Below, piece by piece: positions 30,855 through 41,919 of a DNA stretch of 64,000 nt (position 1 is its first letter; each line of letters begins with the position of its first letter). The notes beneath the pieces were generated by a model. The model saw only the letters and a program-made list of their open reading frames with translations. It ran no database searches and was not told the DNA's origin. Made by a program: the position numbers and the translations under genes. Source of the DNA: Pseudomonas sp. F(2018) (GTDB lineage: Bacteria; Pseudomonadota; Gammaproteobacteria; Pseudomonadales; Pseudomonadaceae); contig NZ_SCOM01000008.1 in NCBI RefSeq assembly GCF_005508865.1, positions 1 through 64,000 on the forward strand, read 5' to 3'.

Positions 30855-33002
30855 ATGTCTACTCAAGGTAAATGCCCGTTTCATCATGCTGCGGGCGGGA
30901 CTACCAACAAGGATTGGTGGCCGAACCAGCTACGCGTCGATCTGCTGAACCAGCACTCGGAAAAATCCAACCCGCTCGGCGAGCAGTTCAACTACGCCGA
31001 AGAATTCAAGAAGCTCGACTACAAGGCCCTCAAGGCCGACCTGGTCAAGCTCATGACCGACAGCCAGGATTGGTGGCCGGCGGACTTCGGTCACTATGGC
31101 CCGCAGATGATCCGCATGGCCTGGCACTCCGCCGGTACCTATCGCACCACCGACGGCCGCGGCGGTGGCGGACGTGGCCAGCAGCGCTTCGCGCCGCTCA
31201 ACTCCTGGCCGGACAACGTCAACATCGACAAGTCGCGCCGTCTGCTGTGGCCGATCAAACAGAAGTACGGCCAGCAGATCTCCTGGGCCGACCTGTACAT
31301 TCTGGCCGGCAACGTGGCGCTGGAATCCATGGGCTTCCGTACCTTCGGCTTCGCCGGCGGTCGCGAGGACGTCTGGGAACCGGACATGGACGTGGCCTGG
31401 GGCGCCGAGACCAAGTGGCTGGCTGACGACCAGCGCTTCGAAGGCGACCGCGAGCTGATCAATGGCCTGGGCGCCACCCATATGGGGCTGATCTACGTGA
31501 ACCCGGAAGGCCCGAATGCCAGCGGTGACTATATGGCCGCAGCCAAGGACATCCGTGCCACCTTCAGTCGCATGGCCATGGACGACGAGGAAACCGTCGC
31601 CCTGATCGCCGGGGGCCACACCTTCGGCAAGGCCCACGGTGCCGCGCCCGAGTCGCACAAGGGGCCGGAGCCCGAGGGCGGCACCATCGAGGACCAGGGC
31701 CTCGGCTGGACCAGCAGCTTCGGCGGTGGGCACGGCAAGGACACCGTCTCCAGCGGCCTGGAGGTGACCTGGACCAAGACCCCGACCCTGTGGAGCAACA
31801 ACTTCTTCGAGAACCTGTTCAAGTACGAGTGGGTGCTCACCAAGTCGCCCGCCGGCGCCAAGCAGTGGGAGGCCAAGGACGCACCGGAGATCATTCCGGA
31901 CGCCCATGTGCCGGGCAAGTTCAACAAGCCGACCATGCTGACCACCGACCTGACCCTGCGCTTCGATCCGGAGTTCGGCAAGATCTCCAAGCGCTTCCTC
32001 GAAGATCCTCAGGCCTTCGCCGAGGCCTTCGCCCGCGCCTGGTTCAAGCTGACCCACCGCGACATGGGGCCGAAGGCCCGCTATCTCGGCCCTGAAGTGC
32101 CGAAGGAAGACCTGATCTGGCAGGACCCTCTGCCGGCTGCCACGCACAACCCCTCGGCGGCGGATATTGCCGATCTCAAGGCCAAGATCGCGGCGTCGGG
32201 TTTGCCGGTCGGCGACCTGGTCTCGGTGGCCTGGGCCTCGGCCTCCACCTACCGCGGTGGCGATAAGCGCGGCGGTGCCAACGGCGCCCGTCTGGCCCTG
32301 GCGCCGCAGAAGGACTGGGAGGTCAACCAGCGGGCCGTCAAGGCGCTGCCCAAGCTGGTCGAGATCCAGAAGGCTTCCGGCAAGGCATCGCTGGCCGACG
32401 TGATAGTCCTGGCCGGTAACGTCGGCATCGAGCTGGCTGCCAAGGCCGCCGGCGTCAGCGTGGAGGTGCCGTTCGCTGCTGGCCGGGTCGACGCGGCGCA
32501 AGACCAGACCGATGTGGAATCCTTCGCCGTGCTCGAGCCTACTGCTGATGGCTTCCGCAACTACCGCAAGGGCAAGGTCGGCGCCACCACCGAGGCCTTG
32601 CTGGTCGATCGAGCGCAGCTGCTGACCCTTACCGCACCGGAGCTGACCGCGCTGATTGGCGGCTTGCGTGTGCTCGGCGCCAACCACGATGGCAGCAAAC
32701 AAGGCGTGCTCACCGACAAGGTCGGCGTGCTCAGCAACGACTTCTTCGTCAACCTGCTGGACATGAACACCCAGTGGAAAGCCGTGGATGCCGACGCCGA
32801 AGTGTTCGAGGGCAAGGACCGCAAGACCGGCGCCGTGAAGTACAGCGGCACCCGCAGCGATCTGATCTTCGGCTCCAACTCGATCCTGCGAGCCTACGCC
32901 GAGGTCTATGCCAGCACCGACGGCAAGGCGAAGTTCATCAAGGACTTCGTCGCCGCCTGGACCAAGGTGATGAACCTGGATCGTTTCGACCTGGCGGCCT
33001 GA
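30855..33002 (+). CDS. katG: Catalase-peroxidase KatG
   Basis: KatG is a haem enzyme that removes hydrogen peroxide by catalase and peroxidase activity. The 715-residue protein has the two duplicated peroxidase domains of the family. Distal Arg87, Trp90 and His91 (IRMAWHSAGTYR) are visible. The Trp90-Tyr214-Met240 triad needed for the catalytic covalent adduct and the proximal His in IAGGHTFGKAHG are also present, so it should be a functional catalase. No signal peptide is seen. It stands alone with its own start region (AAGGAGAG before ATG) and shares a bidirectional terminator with uvrA. In P. aeruginosa the same locus holds katA and bfrA. Confidence 0.97.
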   Translation: MSTQGKCPFHHAAGGTTNKDWWPNQLRVDLLNQHSEKSNPLGEQFNYAEEFKKLDYKALKADLVKLMTDSQDWWPADFGHYGPQMIRMAWHSAGTYRTTDGRGGGGRGQQRFAPLNSWPDNVNIDKSRRLLWPIKQKYGQQISWADLYILAGNVALESMGFRTFGFAGGREDVWEPDMDVAWGAETKWLADDQRFEGDRELINGLGATHMGLIYVNPEGPNASGDYMAAAKDIRATFSRMAMDDEETVALIAGGHTFGKAHGAAPESHKGPEPEGGTIEDQGLGWTSSFGGGHGKDTVSSGLEVTWTKTPTLWSNNFFENLFKYEWVLTKSPAGAKQWEAKDAPEIIPDAHVPGKFNKPTMLTTDLTLRFDPEFGKISKRFLEDPQAFAEAFARAWFKLTHRDMGPKARYLGPEVPKEDLIWQDPLPAATHNPSAADIADLKAKIAASGLPVGDLVSVAWASASTYRGGDKRGGANGARLALAPQKDWEVNQRAVKALPKLVEIQKASGKASLADVIVLAGNVGIELAAKAAGVSVEVPFAAGRVDAAQDQTDVESFAVLEPTADGFRNYRKGKVGATTEALLVDRAQLLTLTAPELTALIGGLRVLGANHDGSKQGVLTDKVGVLSNDFFVNLLDMNTQWKAVDADAEVFEGKDRKTGAVKYSGTRSDLIFGSNSILRAYAEVYASTDGKAKFIKDFVAAWTKVMNLDRFDLAA

Positions 33003-33017
33003 GTCGCCCGCAACAAG

Positions 33018-33045
33018 AAAAAGCCCCGCAGTAGCGGGGCTTTTT
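33018..33045. terminator. Bidirectional terminator between katG and uvrA
   Basis: AAAAAGCCCCGC (33018-33029) and GCGGGGCTTTTT (33034-33045) pair perfectly around loop AGTA. A runs and T runs at the two ends make it work on both strands for the convergent katG and uvrA genes. Confidence 0.93.
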
Positions 33046-33048
33046 CAT

Positions 33049-35883
<2,835 letters not shown>

Positions 35884-35886
35884 TTA

Positions 35887-36025
35887 GGGAACCTCTAAAA
35901 GCTACCTGCGTTGCCATCGCTGCGTTAAAAGCACGCTCAGAATGCTCATTTACTACTCGTAAACTGCGCTTCTTCGCCTGCTTTGCCTTGCGCTGGCTGC
36001 CTCGCCAACGCTTCTAGAGGCTCCC
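35887..36025. mobile_element. MITE-like non-coding repeat element with terminal inverted repeats
   Basis: The 139-bp element begins GGGAACCTCTAAAAGC and ends with the complement of GGGAGCCTCTAGAAGC, so the terminal repeats match at 14 of 16 positions. It contains no gene. A smaller inverted repeat, TTTAC-TACTC-GTAAA, lies inside. Related sequences are, from memory, dispersed in several Pseudomonas genomes. No target duplication is evident. It separates uvrA from its original upstream region. Confidence 0.65.
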
Positions 36026-36159
36026 GACTGCAGCCTCGCAGGTGGCGGGCGGAAACGGCAAAGTATACGGCCGCTGGCTGGCACGCGGCAAAGCACAGCG
36101 AAGGTGAAATGGCAGGCCCGCTGCGACGTTTTGCACCTGCACGGTGTGCCGACAAAACG

Positions 36160-36188
36160 TCTACAGGCCCTGTCATGACTGATAGAAT
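36160..36188 (+). promoter_or_regulatory. Possible promoter of the MFS gene
   Basis: TCTACA (36160-36165) and TAGAAT (36183-36188) are separated by 17 nt. If used, transcription starts after the possible ATG at 36175, which supports the downstream start at 36217. The remaining sequence from 36026 to 36159 shows nothing I can name. Confidence 0.45.
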
Positions 36189-36216
36189 CGCCGGCCTCTT
36201 TGTTCAGGGTTTTTCC

Positions 36217-37611
36217 ATGCACGATCCGCACAGCGAACGCATGAGCGCCAGGGAAACGCGCGCCGCCGGTGGTCTGGCCCTGGTGTTCGCCTTCCGCATG
36301 CTGGGCATGTTCATGGTCCTGCCGGTACTGGCCACCTACGGCACCGATCTGGCCGGCGCCACCCCGGCGCTGATCGGCCTGGCCATCGGCGCCTACGGCC
36401 TGACCCAGGCGGTGCTGCAGATTCCCTTCGGCATCATCTCCGACCGCATCGGCCGTTTGCCGGTGATCTATATCGGCCTGCTGATCTTCGCCGCCGGCGC
36501 CGCGCTGGCGGCCTCTGCAGACTCCATCTGGGGCGTGATCGCCGGGCGCGTGCTGCAGGGCGCCGGCGCCATCTCGGCGGCGGTGATGGCGCTGCTCTCC
36601 GACCTGACCCGCGAACAACACCGCACCAAGGCCATGGCCATGATCGGCATGAGCATCGGCCTGTCGTTTGCCGTGGCCATGGTGGTCGGTCCGCTGCTGA
36701 CCCGCGCCTTCGGTCTGTCCGGGCTGTTCTGGGCCACCGCCGGCATGGCCCTGGTCGGTATGCTGATCATCGCCGTCTTCGTACCGCGCGCCTCCAGCGC
36801 GTTGCAGCATCGCGAGTCCGGGGTGGCGCGCCAGGCGCTGCTGCCGACCCTGCGCAATGGCGAGCTGCTGCGCCTGAACCTGGGCATCGGCGTGCTGCAC
36901 GCGATCCTCATGGCCAGCTTCGTGGTGCTGCCGCTGGCGCTGGTGGAGCAGGGCGGGCTGGCCAAGGAAGAACACTGGTGGGTCTACCTCAGTGCGTTGC
37001 TGATCGGCTTCTTCGGCATGGTGCCGTTCATCATCTATGGCGAGAAGAAACGCCAGATGAAGCGCGTGCTGAGCGGTGCGGTGCTGGTGCTGGTGCTCTG
37101 CGAGCTGTACTTCTGGGCCTTTGGCCACGGGCTCAAGGCGCTGGTGTTCGGCTTCATCCTGTTCTTCACCGCCTTCAACCTGCTGGAGGCCTCGCTGCCC
37201 TCGCTGGTGAGCAAGGTGGCGCCGGCCGGCGGCAAGGGCACGGCCATGGGTGTTTACTCCACCAGCCAGTTCCTCGGCGCCGCCGTGGGCGGCATTCTCG
37301 GTGGCTGGTTGTACCAGCATGGCGGGCTTGGCCTGGTTTTCGTCGGCTGCGCTGTTCTGGGGCTCCTCTGGCTGGCGGCAGCTGCTACTATGCGCGAGCC
37401 GCCTTATGTGACCAGCCTGCGCCGGCCGCTCACGGCCCATGCCGTGGCCGATAGCGCACTGGTGGGGCGACTCCTCGCGATACCCGGCGTCAGCGACGCC
37501 ATCGTGGTGGCCGAGGAGGCCGCGTTGTACATCAAAGTGGACACCCAACAATTGGACCGCGTGTTGCTCGAGCGAGTGCTCGAAGAGGCCGCGGAGACGC
37601 ATTCAGCTTAG
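36217..37611 (+). CDS. Major facilitator superfamily transporter
   Basis: This 464-residue inner-membrane protein has twelve predicted membrane segments and the MFS motif between helices 2 and 3 (GIISDRIGRLPVIY). It resembles drug-efflux type H+ antiporters. A soluble tail of about 65 residues (from REPPYVTSLRRPL) ends the protein and looks like a small alpha/beta domain. The same gene lies between uvrA and ssb in P. aeruginosa. I chose ATG 36217 (MHDPHSERM, with AGGG upstream) because the upstream ATG at 36175 overlaps a likely promoter. The substrate is unknown. Confidence 0.85.
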   Translation: MHDPHSERMSARETRAAGGLALVFAFRMLGMFMVLPVLATYGTDLAGATPALIGLAIGAYGLTQAVLQIPFGIISDRIGRLPVIYIGLLIFAAGAALAASADSIWGVIAGRVLQGAGAISAAVMALLSDLTREQHRTKAMAMIGMSIGLSFAVAMVVGPLLTRAFGLSGLFWATAGMALVGMLIIAVFVPRASSALQHRESGVARQALLPTLRNGELLRLNLGIGVLHAILMASFVVLPLALVEQGGLAKEEHWWVYLSALLIGFFGMVPFIIYGEKKRQMKRVLSGAVLVLVLCELYFWAFGHGLKALVFGFILFFTAFNLLEASLPSLVSKVAPAGGKGTAMGVYSTSQFLGAAVGGILGGWLYQHGGLGLVFVGCAVLGLLWLAAAATMREPPYVTSLRRPLTAHAVADSALVGRLLAIPGVSDAIVVAEEAALYIKVDTQQLDRVLLERVLEEAAETHSA

Positions 37612-37620
37612 GAGAACGAA

Positions 37621-38115
37621 ATGGCCCGTGGGGTTAACAAAGTCATTCTGATCGGCAACGTCGGCGGCGACCCGGAAACTCGCTATCTGCCCAATGGCAA
37701 CGCGGTGACCAACATCACCCTCGCCACCACCGACAGCTGGAAGGACAAGCAGACCGGCCAGCAGCAGGACCGTACCGAATGGCACCGCGTGGTGTTCTTC
37801 GGCAAGCTCGCCGAGATCGCTGGCGAATACCTGCGCAAGGGCGGACAGTGCTACGTCGAAGGCCGCCTGCAGACCCGCGAGTGGGAGAAGGACGGCGTCA
37901 AGCGCTACACCACCGAGATCGTGGTCGACATGAACGGCACTCTGCAACTGCTCGGCGGCCGCGGTAACAACAGCGAAGGCGGCGGTGAATACGCCCCGCG
38001 TCAGCAGCAGTCGCGCCCGGCCCCGCAGCAGGCCGCACCGCGTCCGGCACCGCAACCGGCAGCCCAGCAGCCGGCCCCGGACTACGACAGCTTCGACGAC
38101 GACATCCCGTTCTGA
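37621..38115 (+). CDS. ssb: Single-stranded DNA-binding protein
   Basis: SSB coats single-stranded DNA during replication, recombination and repair. The 164-residue protein has the N-terminal OB fold (RGVNKVILIGNVGGDPETRY, then TEWHRVVFFGKLAEI). A Pro/Gln-rich linker leads to the acidic tip SFDDDIPF that recruits partner proteins. It starts 9 nt after the MFS stop with GGAG upstream. Neighbouring uvrA suggests a DNA-repair locus. A strong terminator follows. Confidence 0.98.
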   Translation: MARGVNKVILIGNVGGDPETRYLPNGNAVTNITLATTDSWKDKQTGQQQDRTEWHRVVFFGKLAEIAGEYLRKGGQCYVEGRLQTREWEKDGVKRYTTEIVVDMNGTLQLLGGRGNNSEGGGEYAPRQQQSRPAPQQAAPRPAPQPAAQQPAPDYDSFDDDIPF

Positions 38116-38128
38116 TCGAGCTGCGTCA

Positions 38129-38162
38129 GCAAGAGCCCGCCTTATGGCGGGCTCTTGCATTT
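38129..38162 (+). terminator. Terminator after ssb
   Basis: Bases 38129-38141 pair perfectly with 38146-38158 (13 bp) around loop TTAT, followed by ATTT. Confidence 0.85.
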
Positions 38163-38290
38163 CAGGGGAGAAAATAGTCCGAACCGCCGTTGCGGCTGCC
38201 GGGTCGATATTTCTGTAGGGCCGGGGATGGCCTGGCTAGATGGGCGTCGCCCGTTGGCGCGCGCATGACCACGACTGCGAGGAAATCGTC

Positions 38291-38449
38291 ATGACCTTGG
38301 GAACCATACTGCTGATCGTCCTGATCCTGCTGTTGATCGGTGCCATTCCGGCCTGGCCACACAGCCGCTCCTGGGGCTACGGCCCGTCCGGCGGCCTCGG
38401 CCTGGTGGTGGTGATCCTGCTGATATTGCTGTTGCTGGGATACGTCTAG
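38291..38449 (+). CDS. DUF3309 family membrane peptide
   Basis: The 52-residue protein consists of two hydrophobic segments (TLGTILLIVLILLLIGAIPA and LGLVVVILLILLLLGYV) joined by the polar loop WPHSRSWGYGPSGG. That loop is the hallmark of the DUF3309 family. Members are common in Proteobacteria and often stress-linked, but the function is unknown. ATG 38291 is preceded by GAGGAA at 38279-38284. An in-frame upstream start at 38240 lacks support. Confidence 0.85.
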   Translation: MTLGTILLIVLILLLIGAIPAWPHSRSWGYGPSGGLGLVVVILLILLLLGYV

Positions 38450-38462
38450 CCCCGGCGGTGAG

Positions 38463-38484
38463 CGCCGCCCCGCCCGGGGCGGCG
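38463..38484. other. GC-only perfect palindrome after the DUF3309 gene
   Basis: CGCCGCCCCG (38463-38472) and CGGGGCGGCG (38475-38484) are perfectly complementary. There is no T run on either side. It lies between the convergent DUF3309 gene and the response-regulator gene and may serve as a weak terminator or transcript end. Confidence 0.4.
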
Positions 38485-38579
38485 CGCCGCGCAGATACTG
38501 ATGACGTCGAGGATGGCGCCGACCCCGCACTCGGGATTGCGCTAGAAGCTGCTGGAAATCCTGCAAGCGGCGCCGCTGT

Positions 38580-38945
38580 TCAGCCTGCCGGGCCGACCAG
38601 CTCACGGACCTTGGCGATCACGTAATCCACTTCGAAAGGCTTGTCGAACACATCGGCGAACAGGTCGGGCGTGGCCCGGCCGATGCTGCCGTGGGCGCCG
38701 CTCATCAGCAGGATCGGCAGATGCGCCGTACCCGGGCGGCTGCGGATGGCCCGGGCGAATTCGACCCCGTCCATCATCGGCATCATGAAATCGGTGATGA
38801 CCAGTGAAGGGCGTTCGCGATCGAGTACTTCCAGACCGCGCCGGCCATTGGCGGCCTTGACCACCATGTAGCCTTCATCCTCCAGCGCGTAGCCGAGAAT
38901 ATCCGCAATCAGATATTCGTCATCGACTATCAGGATGGTCGTCAT
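38580..38945 (-). CDS. Single-domain (CheY-like) response regulator
   Basis: The 121-residue protein is a lone receiver domain: acidic pocket Asp8/Asp9, phospho-acceptor Asp52 (VITDFMMPMMDG), Ser82 and Lys102 (DKPF). No output domain follows, so it probably acts by protein contact or in a phosphorelay. It starts 7 nt after the KaiC-like gene and is the last gene of an operon kinase - KaiC-like - receiver, which suggests the three act together. An upstream in-frame start would overlap the KaiC-like gene. Confidence 0.88.
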   Translation of the reverse strand: MTTILIVDDEYLIADILGYALEDEGYMVVKAANGRRGLEVLDRERPSLVITDFMMPMMDGVEFARAIRSRPGTAHLPILLMSGAHGSIGRATPDLFADVFDKPFEVDYVIAKVRELVGPAG

Positions 38946-38952
38946 GCTCTGC

Positions 38953-40395
38953 TCATCTAATCGCGTTCGGTATCGCAGTGCCGGACAGCACCGCAGTCGC
39001 ATTCCTGAAAGTCTTCTCGAGTCGCAGGCCGCGCTCGCTGATCACCGCCTCCAGCAGGGCCGGGTCGTAGGTGCTGTCTCTCATCTTCAGGGTAGAGAGA
39101 ACCCGTTTAAGTTCGGAATTGATTTCCACGAAGCGCATCAGCATCAGGTTGTCGACCAGACTGGACAGCTCCGACGCCGGCGCGTTGATCTCGGAACCGA
39201 ACAGGTCGCGCATCTCCCAGGTGGCCATCACGGTCACGCCACGGCCGCGCAGTTCGTTCATCAGCGCGCTGAAGAACTCGACCAGGCGCGCCTGGTTGGT
39301 CGCCACGCGAGCCATGCCGCCCAGGCTGTCGAGCAGCACGCGCTTGATACCCAGGCGCTCGACCGTGTCGAGCAGCTTCAGGCCCAGGCCGTCGAGCAGG
39401 CCGGACGTGGTCGGCTGCCAGAGGATGTGCAGGGCGCCACTGTCTTCCAGGGCCTGCAGGTCATGGCCCAGCGCCTGGGCCTTCAGGCGCAGGCGCTGCG
39501 GTGTCTCGTAGAAGCCGAAATGCAGGCCTGGCTCCTGCGGCGTGCTCTGGGCCAGGAAGCTCAGGCCGGCGCAGGTCTTGCCGACGCCGGACGGCCCTAT
39601 CAACAGGGTCACCGAGGATTCCGGCAGGCCGCCGCCGATCAGCGGGTCGAAGCCGCCGATGCCGCTGGATATGCGACGCATGTCGGCGCTGTCCGGCTGC
39701 GAAGAGCGCGCGTAGAGGCTCTCCAAACGCGGGTAGATGACCATGCCGTCGTTGGTGATCTCGCACTCGTGCAGGCCGGAGAGGGCGCCACTGCCACGCG
39801 TCTTGCGCAGCTGGATGCGGCGCACCGAGCGGCTGCCGTGCAGCTCGTCGCCGACTTCGATCACGCCGTCGACCATGGTGTGTTCCGGGCTGCCGTCGTC
39901 CAGGCGAGCGCTAGTGATCAGCAGCACGGTGCAGCCGGCAAAGGCCGCGTGGCCCTGCAGCTCGGAGATGAACTTCTTGGTGTCCAGCTGCGATTCGGCG
40001 CGCGAGCGGGCATTGAGCACGCCGTCGACGATCAGCAGGGTGGCCTTCTGCCGGTTGATCTCGCGGCGCAGCAGACGCACCACTTCATCGAGGCCCTCGT
40101 TCTGCATGGTGTCGAAGGCGCTGACGAACTGGATCTCGCTGCCGATGCGCTGCGGCTCGAAGAAGCTCAGGGTGGAGAGGAACTGGAACAGTCGATCATG
40201 GGATTCGGCCAGCAGCGTGGCCACCAGCACGCGGCCGCCTTCGCGCACATGGTTGAAGGCGATCTGATTGGCCAGGATGGTTTTGCCCGAGCCCGGACGA
40301 CCTTGAACGATGTAGGACGCGCCGGACACCAGGCCTCCTTTCAACAAGACGTCGAGACCGTCGATGCCGGTTTGAAGGCGTTTTAGCTGTTCCAA
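38953..40395 (-). CDS. KaiC-like circadian clock-type double ATPase
   Basis: The 480-residue protein has two RecA-like KaiC domains, with Walker A at residues 32-39 (GRPGSGKT) and 267-274 (GPSGVGKT). Walker B strands lie at about 120-125 and 352-358. Candidate catalytic glutamates are Glu64 and Glu297. In the C-terminal domain the stretch ELSSLVDNLMLMRFVEI aligns with the cyanobacterial segment carrying the Ser431/Thr432 phosphorylation pair, here Ser411/Ser412. No KaiA or KaiB gene is in the window. It lies between the PAS kinase and receiver genes and may process a stress or timing signal; the biological role is not known. Confidence 0.88.
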   Translation of the reverse strand: MEQLKRLQTGIDGLDVLLKGGLVSGASYIVQGRPGSGKTILANQIAFNHVREGGRVLVATLLAESHDRLFQFLSTLSFFEPQRIGSEIQFVSAFDTMQNEGLDEVVRLLRREINRQKATLLIVDGVLNARSRAESQLDTKKFISELQGHAAFAGCTVLLITSARLDDGSPEHTMVDGVIEVGDELHGSRSVRRIQLRKTRGSGALSGLHECEITNDGMVIYPRLESLYARSSQPDSADMRRISSGIGGFDPLIGGGLPESSVTLLIGPSGVGKTCAGLSFLAQSTPQEPGLHFGFYETPQRLRLKAQALGHDLQALEDSGALHILWQPTTSGLLDGLGLKLLDTVERLGIKRVLLDSLGGMARVATNQARLVEFFSALMNELRGRGVTVMATWEMRDLFGSEINAPASELSSLVDNLMLMRFVEINSELKRVLSTLKMRDSTYDPALLEAVISERGLRLEKTFRNATAVLSGTAIPNAIR

Positions 40396-40486
40396 GATCC
40401 GTCCATCTCTCTGCGAGGAGCGGCGCCAGGATGCGCCGCGAATGCCCTGTACTTTACCGCCAAGGCCGGGTGCCGAACAGGCCGGA

Positions 40487-41623
40487 TTAGAGCGCGGCCG
40501 GCAGGCAGATGGTCATGCGGGTGCCTTTGCCCGGCGTGCTTTCCACCCGGACCGCGCCGCCGGCGTTGCGGGCGAATCCGTACACCTGACTGAGACCGAG
40601 GCCGGTGCCTTTGCCGAATTGCTTGGTAGTGAAGAATGGCTCGAAGATGCGCTCCTGCAACTCGGGTGCAATGCCGGGGCCGTCGTCACTGACCGAGATC
40701 AGCACGAAGTCGCCGTGCAGGTCTTCCCACTCGCCCGCCAGCCGCTGATTCTCGGCGCGCAACAGGATGCGCCCGCCCTGTTGCTCCATGGCATCGCGGG
40801 CATTGAACACCAGGTTGAGCAGGGCCATTTCCAGCTGGTTGGCGTCCACCCGCGCCGGGTGCAGGGCGGGGGCTATTTCCAGCTCCAGGCTGAGGCCCTT
40901 TGGCAGGGCCTGGGCGAACAGGGCCGAGGAGGCCTGCAGGGTGCTGGCCAGGTCGAGCGCCCAGTCCTGCGGCGTTCGGCGACGAGCGAAGGTCAGCAGG
41001 TTCTGGGTCAGTTCGCGCCCACGAACACCGGCCTCGTGGATGTTCTCCAGCAGCAGCTGGATGCGTTCCAGATTGTTGCTGCGCCGGGCCAGATCGCTGG
41101 AGCCGATGATCACCGTGAGCAGGTTGTTGAAGTCATGCGCCATGCCGCCGGTGAGCTGGCCGAGCGCCTCCATCTTCTGCGCCTGGAACAGCTGCGCGCG
41201 CACCTCGTCCAGGTGCAGTTGCGCCTCGTGACGTTCGGTCATATCGCGGGTGATCTTGGCCAGACCGATCAGGCAGCCGGCCTCGTCGTGGATGGCATCG
41301 AGCACGGTCAGCGCCCAAAGGCGCGAGCCGTCCTTGCGCACCCGCCAGCCTTCGTCGTGGGCGCGGCCCTCGCGCAGGGCGGTGGCGATCAGCCGTTGCG
41401 CCTTGCCCTGGAGGCGATCTTCCTCCGGAAAGAACATCTCCAGATGCTGGCCGATCACTTCGCTGGCCTTGTAGCCCTTGATCCGTTCGGCGCCGACGTT
41501 CCAGGTCATTATCCGGCCTTGCGGATCGAGCATGTAGATCGCGTAGTCGACCACTGCCTGAACCAGCAACTCATAGCTGCGCTCGGTCAGGCCGCTGGGA
41601 ATCAGTGGTGGTTCATCGGCCAT
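40487..41623 (-). CDS. PAS-domain sensor histidine kinase
   Basis: The 378-residue protein has an N-terminal PAS domain (about residues 15-130, DYAIYMLDPQGRIMTWN and a C-terminal DMTERHEAQ). The HisKA segment carries phospho-acceptor His163 (GGMAHDFNNLLTVI), and the ATPase domain has the N box near Asn274, DDGPGIAPE and GKGTGLGLS. No membrane segment is seen, so it is cytoplasmic. ATG 41623 (MADEPPLIPSGLTERSYELL) begins just before the conserved region; a longer reading is unlike coding sequence. It is first in the operon with the KaiC-like and receiver genes. Confidence 0.87.
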   Translation of the reverse strand: MADEPPLIPSGLTERSYELLVQAVVDYAIYMLDPQGRIMTWNVGAERIKGYKASEVIGQHLEMFFPEEDRLQGKAQRLIATALREGRAHDEGWRVRKDGSRLWALTVLDAIHDEAGCLIGLAKITRDMTERHEAQLHLDEVRAQLFQAQKMEALGQLTGGMAHDFNNLLTVIIGSSDLARRSNNLERIQLLLENIHEAGVRGRELTQNLLTFARRRTPQDWALDLASTLQASSALFAQALPKGLSLELEIAPALHPARVDANQLEMALLNLVFNARDAMEQQGGRILLRAENQRLAGEWEDLHGDFVLISVSDDGPGIAPELQERIFEPFFTTKQFGKGTGLGLSQVYGFARNAGGAVRVESTPGKGTRMTICLPAAL

Positions 41624-41656
41624 GGCGTTTTTCGATCCGATCCCGAGTGAGCTGGT

Positions 41657-41878
41657 ATGGCTATGCAGTGTAGAAGGATGCCCCACCTGCATCCGCTCAG
41701 CCACAACTTCCGCGACAAGCTCTACGCCTTTGCCCCGGTGGGAGCCGCCGCGCACCAGTTGCCTTGCTCCGGCGTGTTCTCGCTCAGCGGCGCCTCCCGC
41801 ATCAGCGCCAATCTCAAGCTCAGCGCCGGCGTCGACAGCCTGTTCGAATGGTGGGCCAAGTCGACTCTCGACTCCTGA
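41657..41878 (+). CDS. Small hypothetical protein (start uncertain)
   Basis: I do not recognise this 73-residue reading frame. Codons from 41681 onward end in G or C in about 85 percent of cases, unlike a random frame, and it reads as a globular small protein (NFRDKLYAFAPVG, GVFSLSGASRISANLKLSAG, FEWWAKS). ATG codons at 41657, 41663 and 41678 are possible, and none has a strong ribosome-binding site. It is divergent from the kinase gene and lies before the sigma-54 control region. Confidence 0.45.
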   Translation: MAMQCRRMPHLHPLSHNFRDKLYAFAPVGAAAHQLPCSGVFSLSGASRISANLKLSAGVDSLFEWWAKSTLDS

Positions 41879-41919
41879 ATCAACGGCCCGCCGCGGGGGC
41901 GGGGTTCTGTTTGCGGTGT

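Noticed and set aside
35887..36025. Integron, attachment site or transposase remnant
   Set aside because: No recombinase or transposase coding sequence is present; only short terminal inverted repeats are seen, so MITE-like is as far as the evidence goes.
36175..36216. Earlier start of the MFS transporter (MTDRIAG)
   Set aside because: It overlaps the likely promoter and lies upstream of the conserved MHDPHSERM start.
40487..41650. Plus-strand frame of 402 codons opposite the histidine kinase
   Set aside because: It is a mirror of the kinase gene, whose H, N and G boxes are intact on the minus strand.
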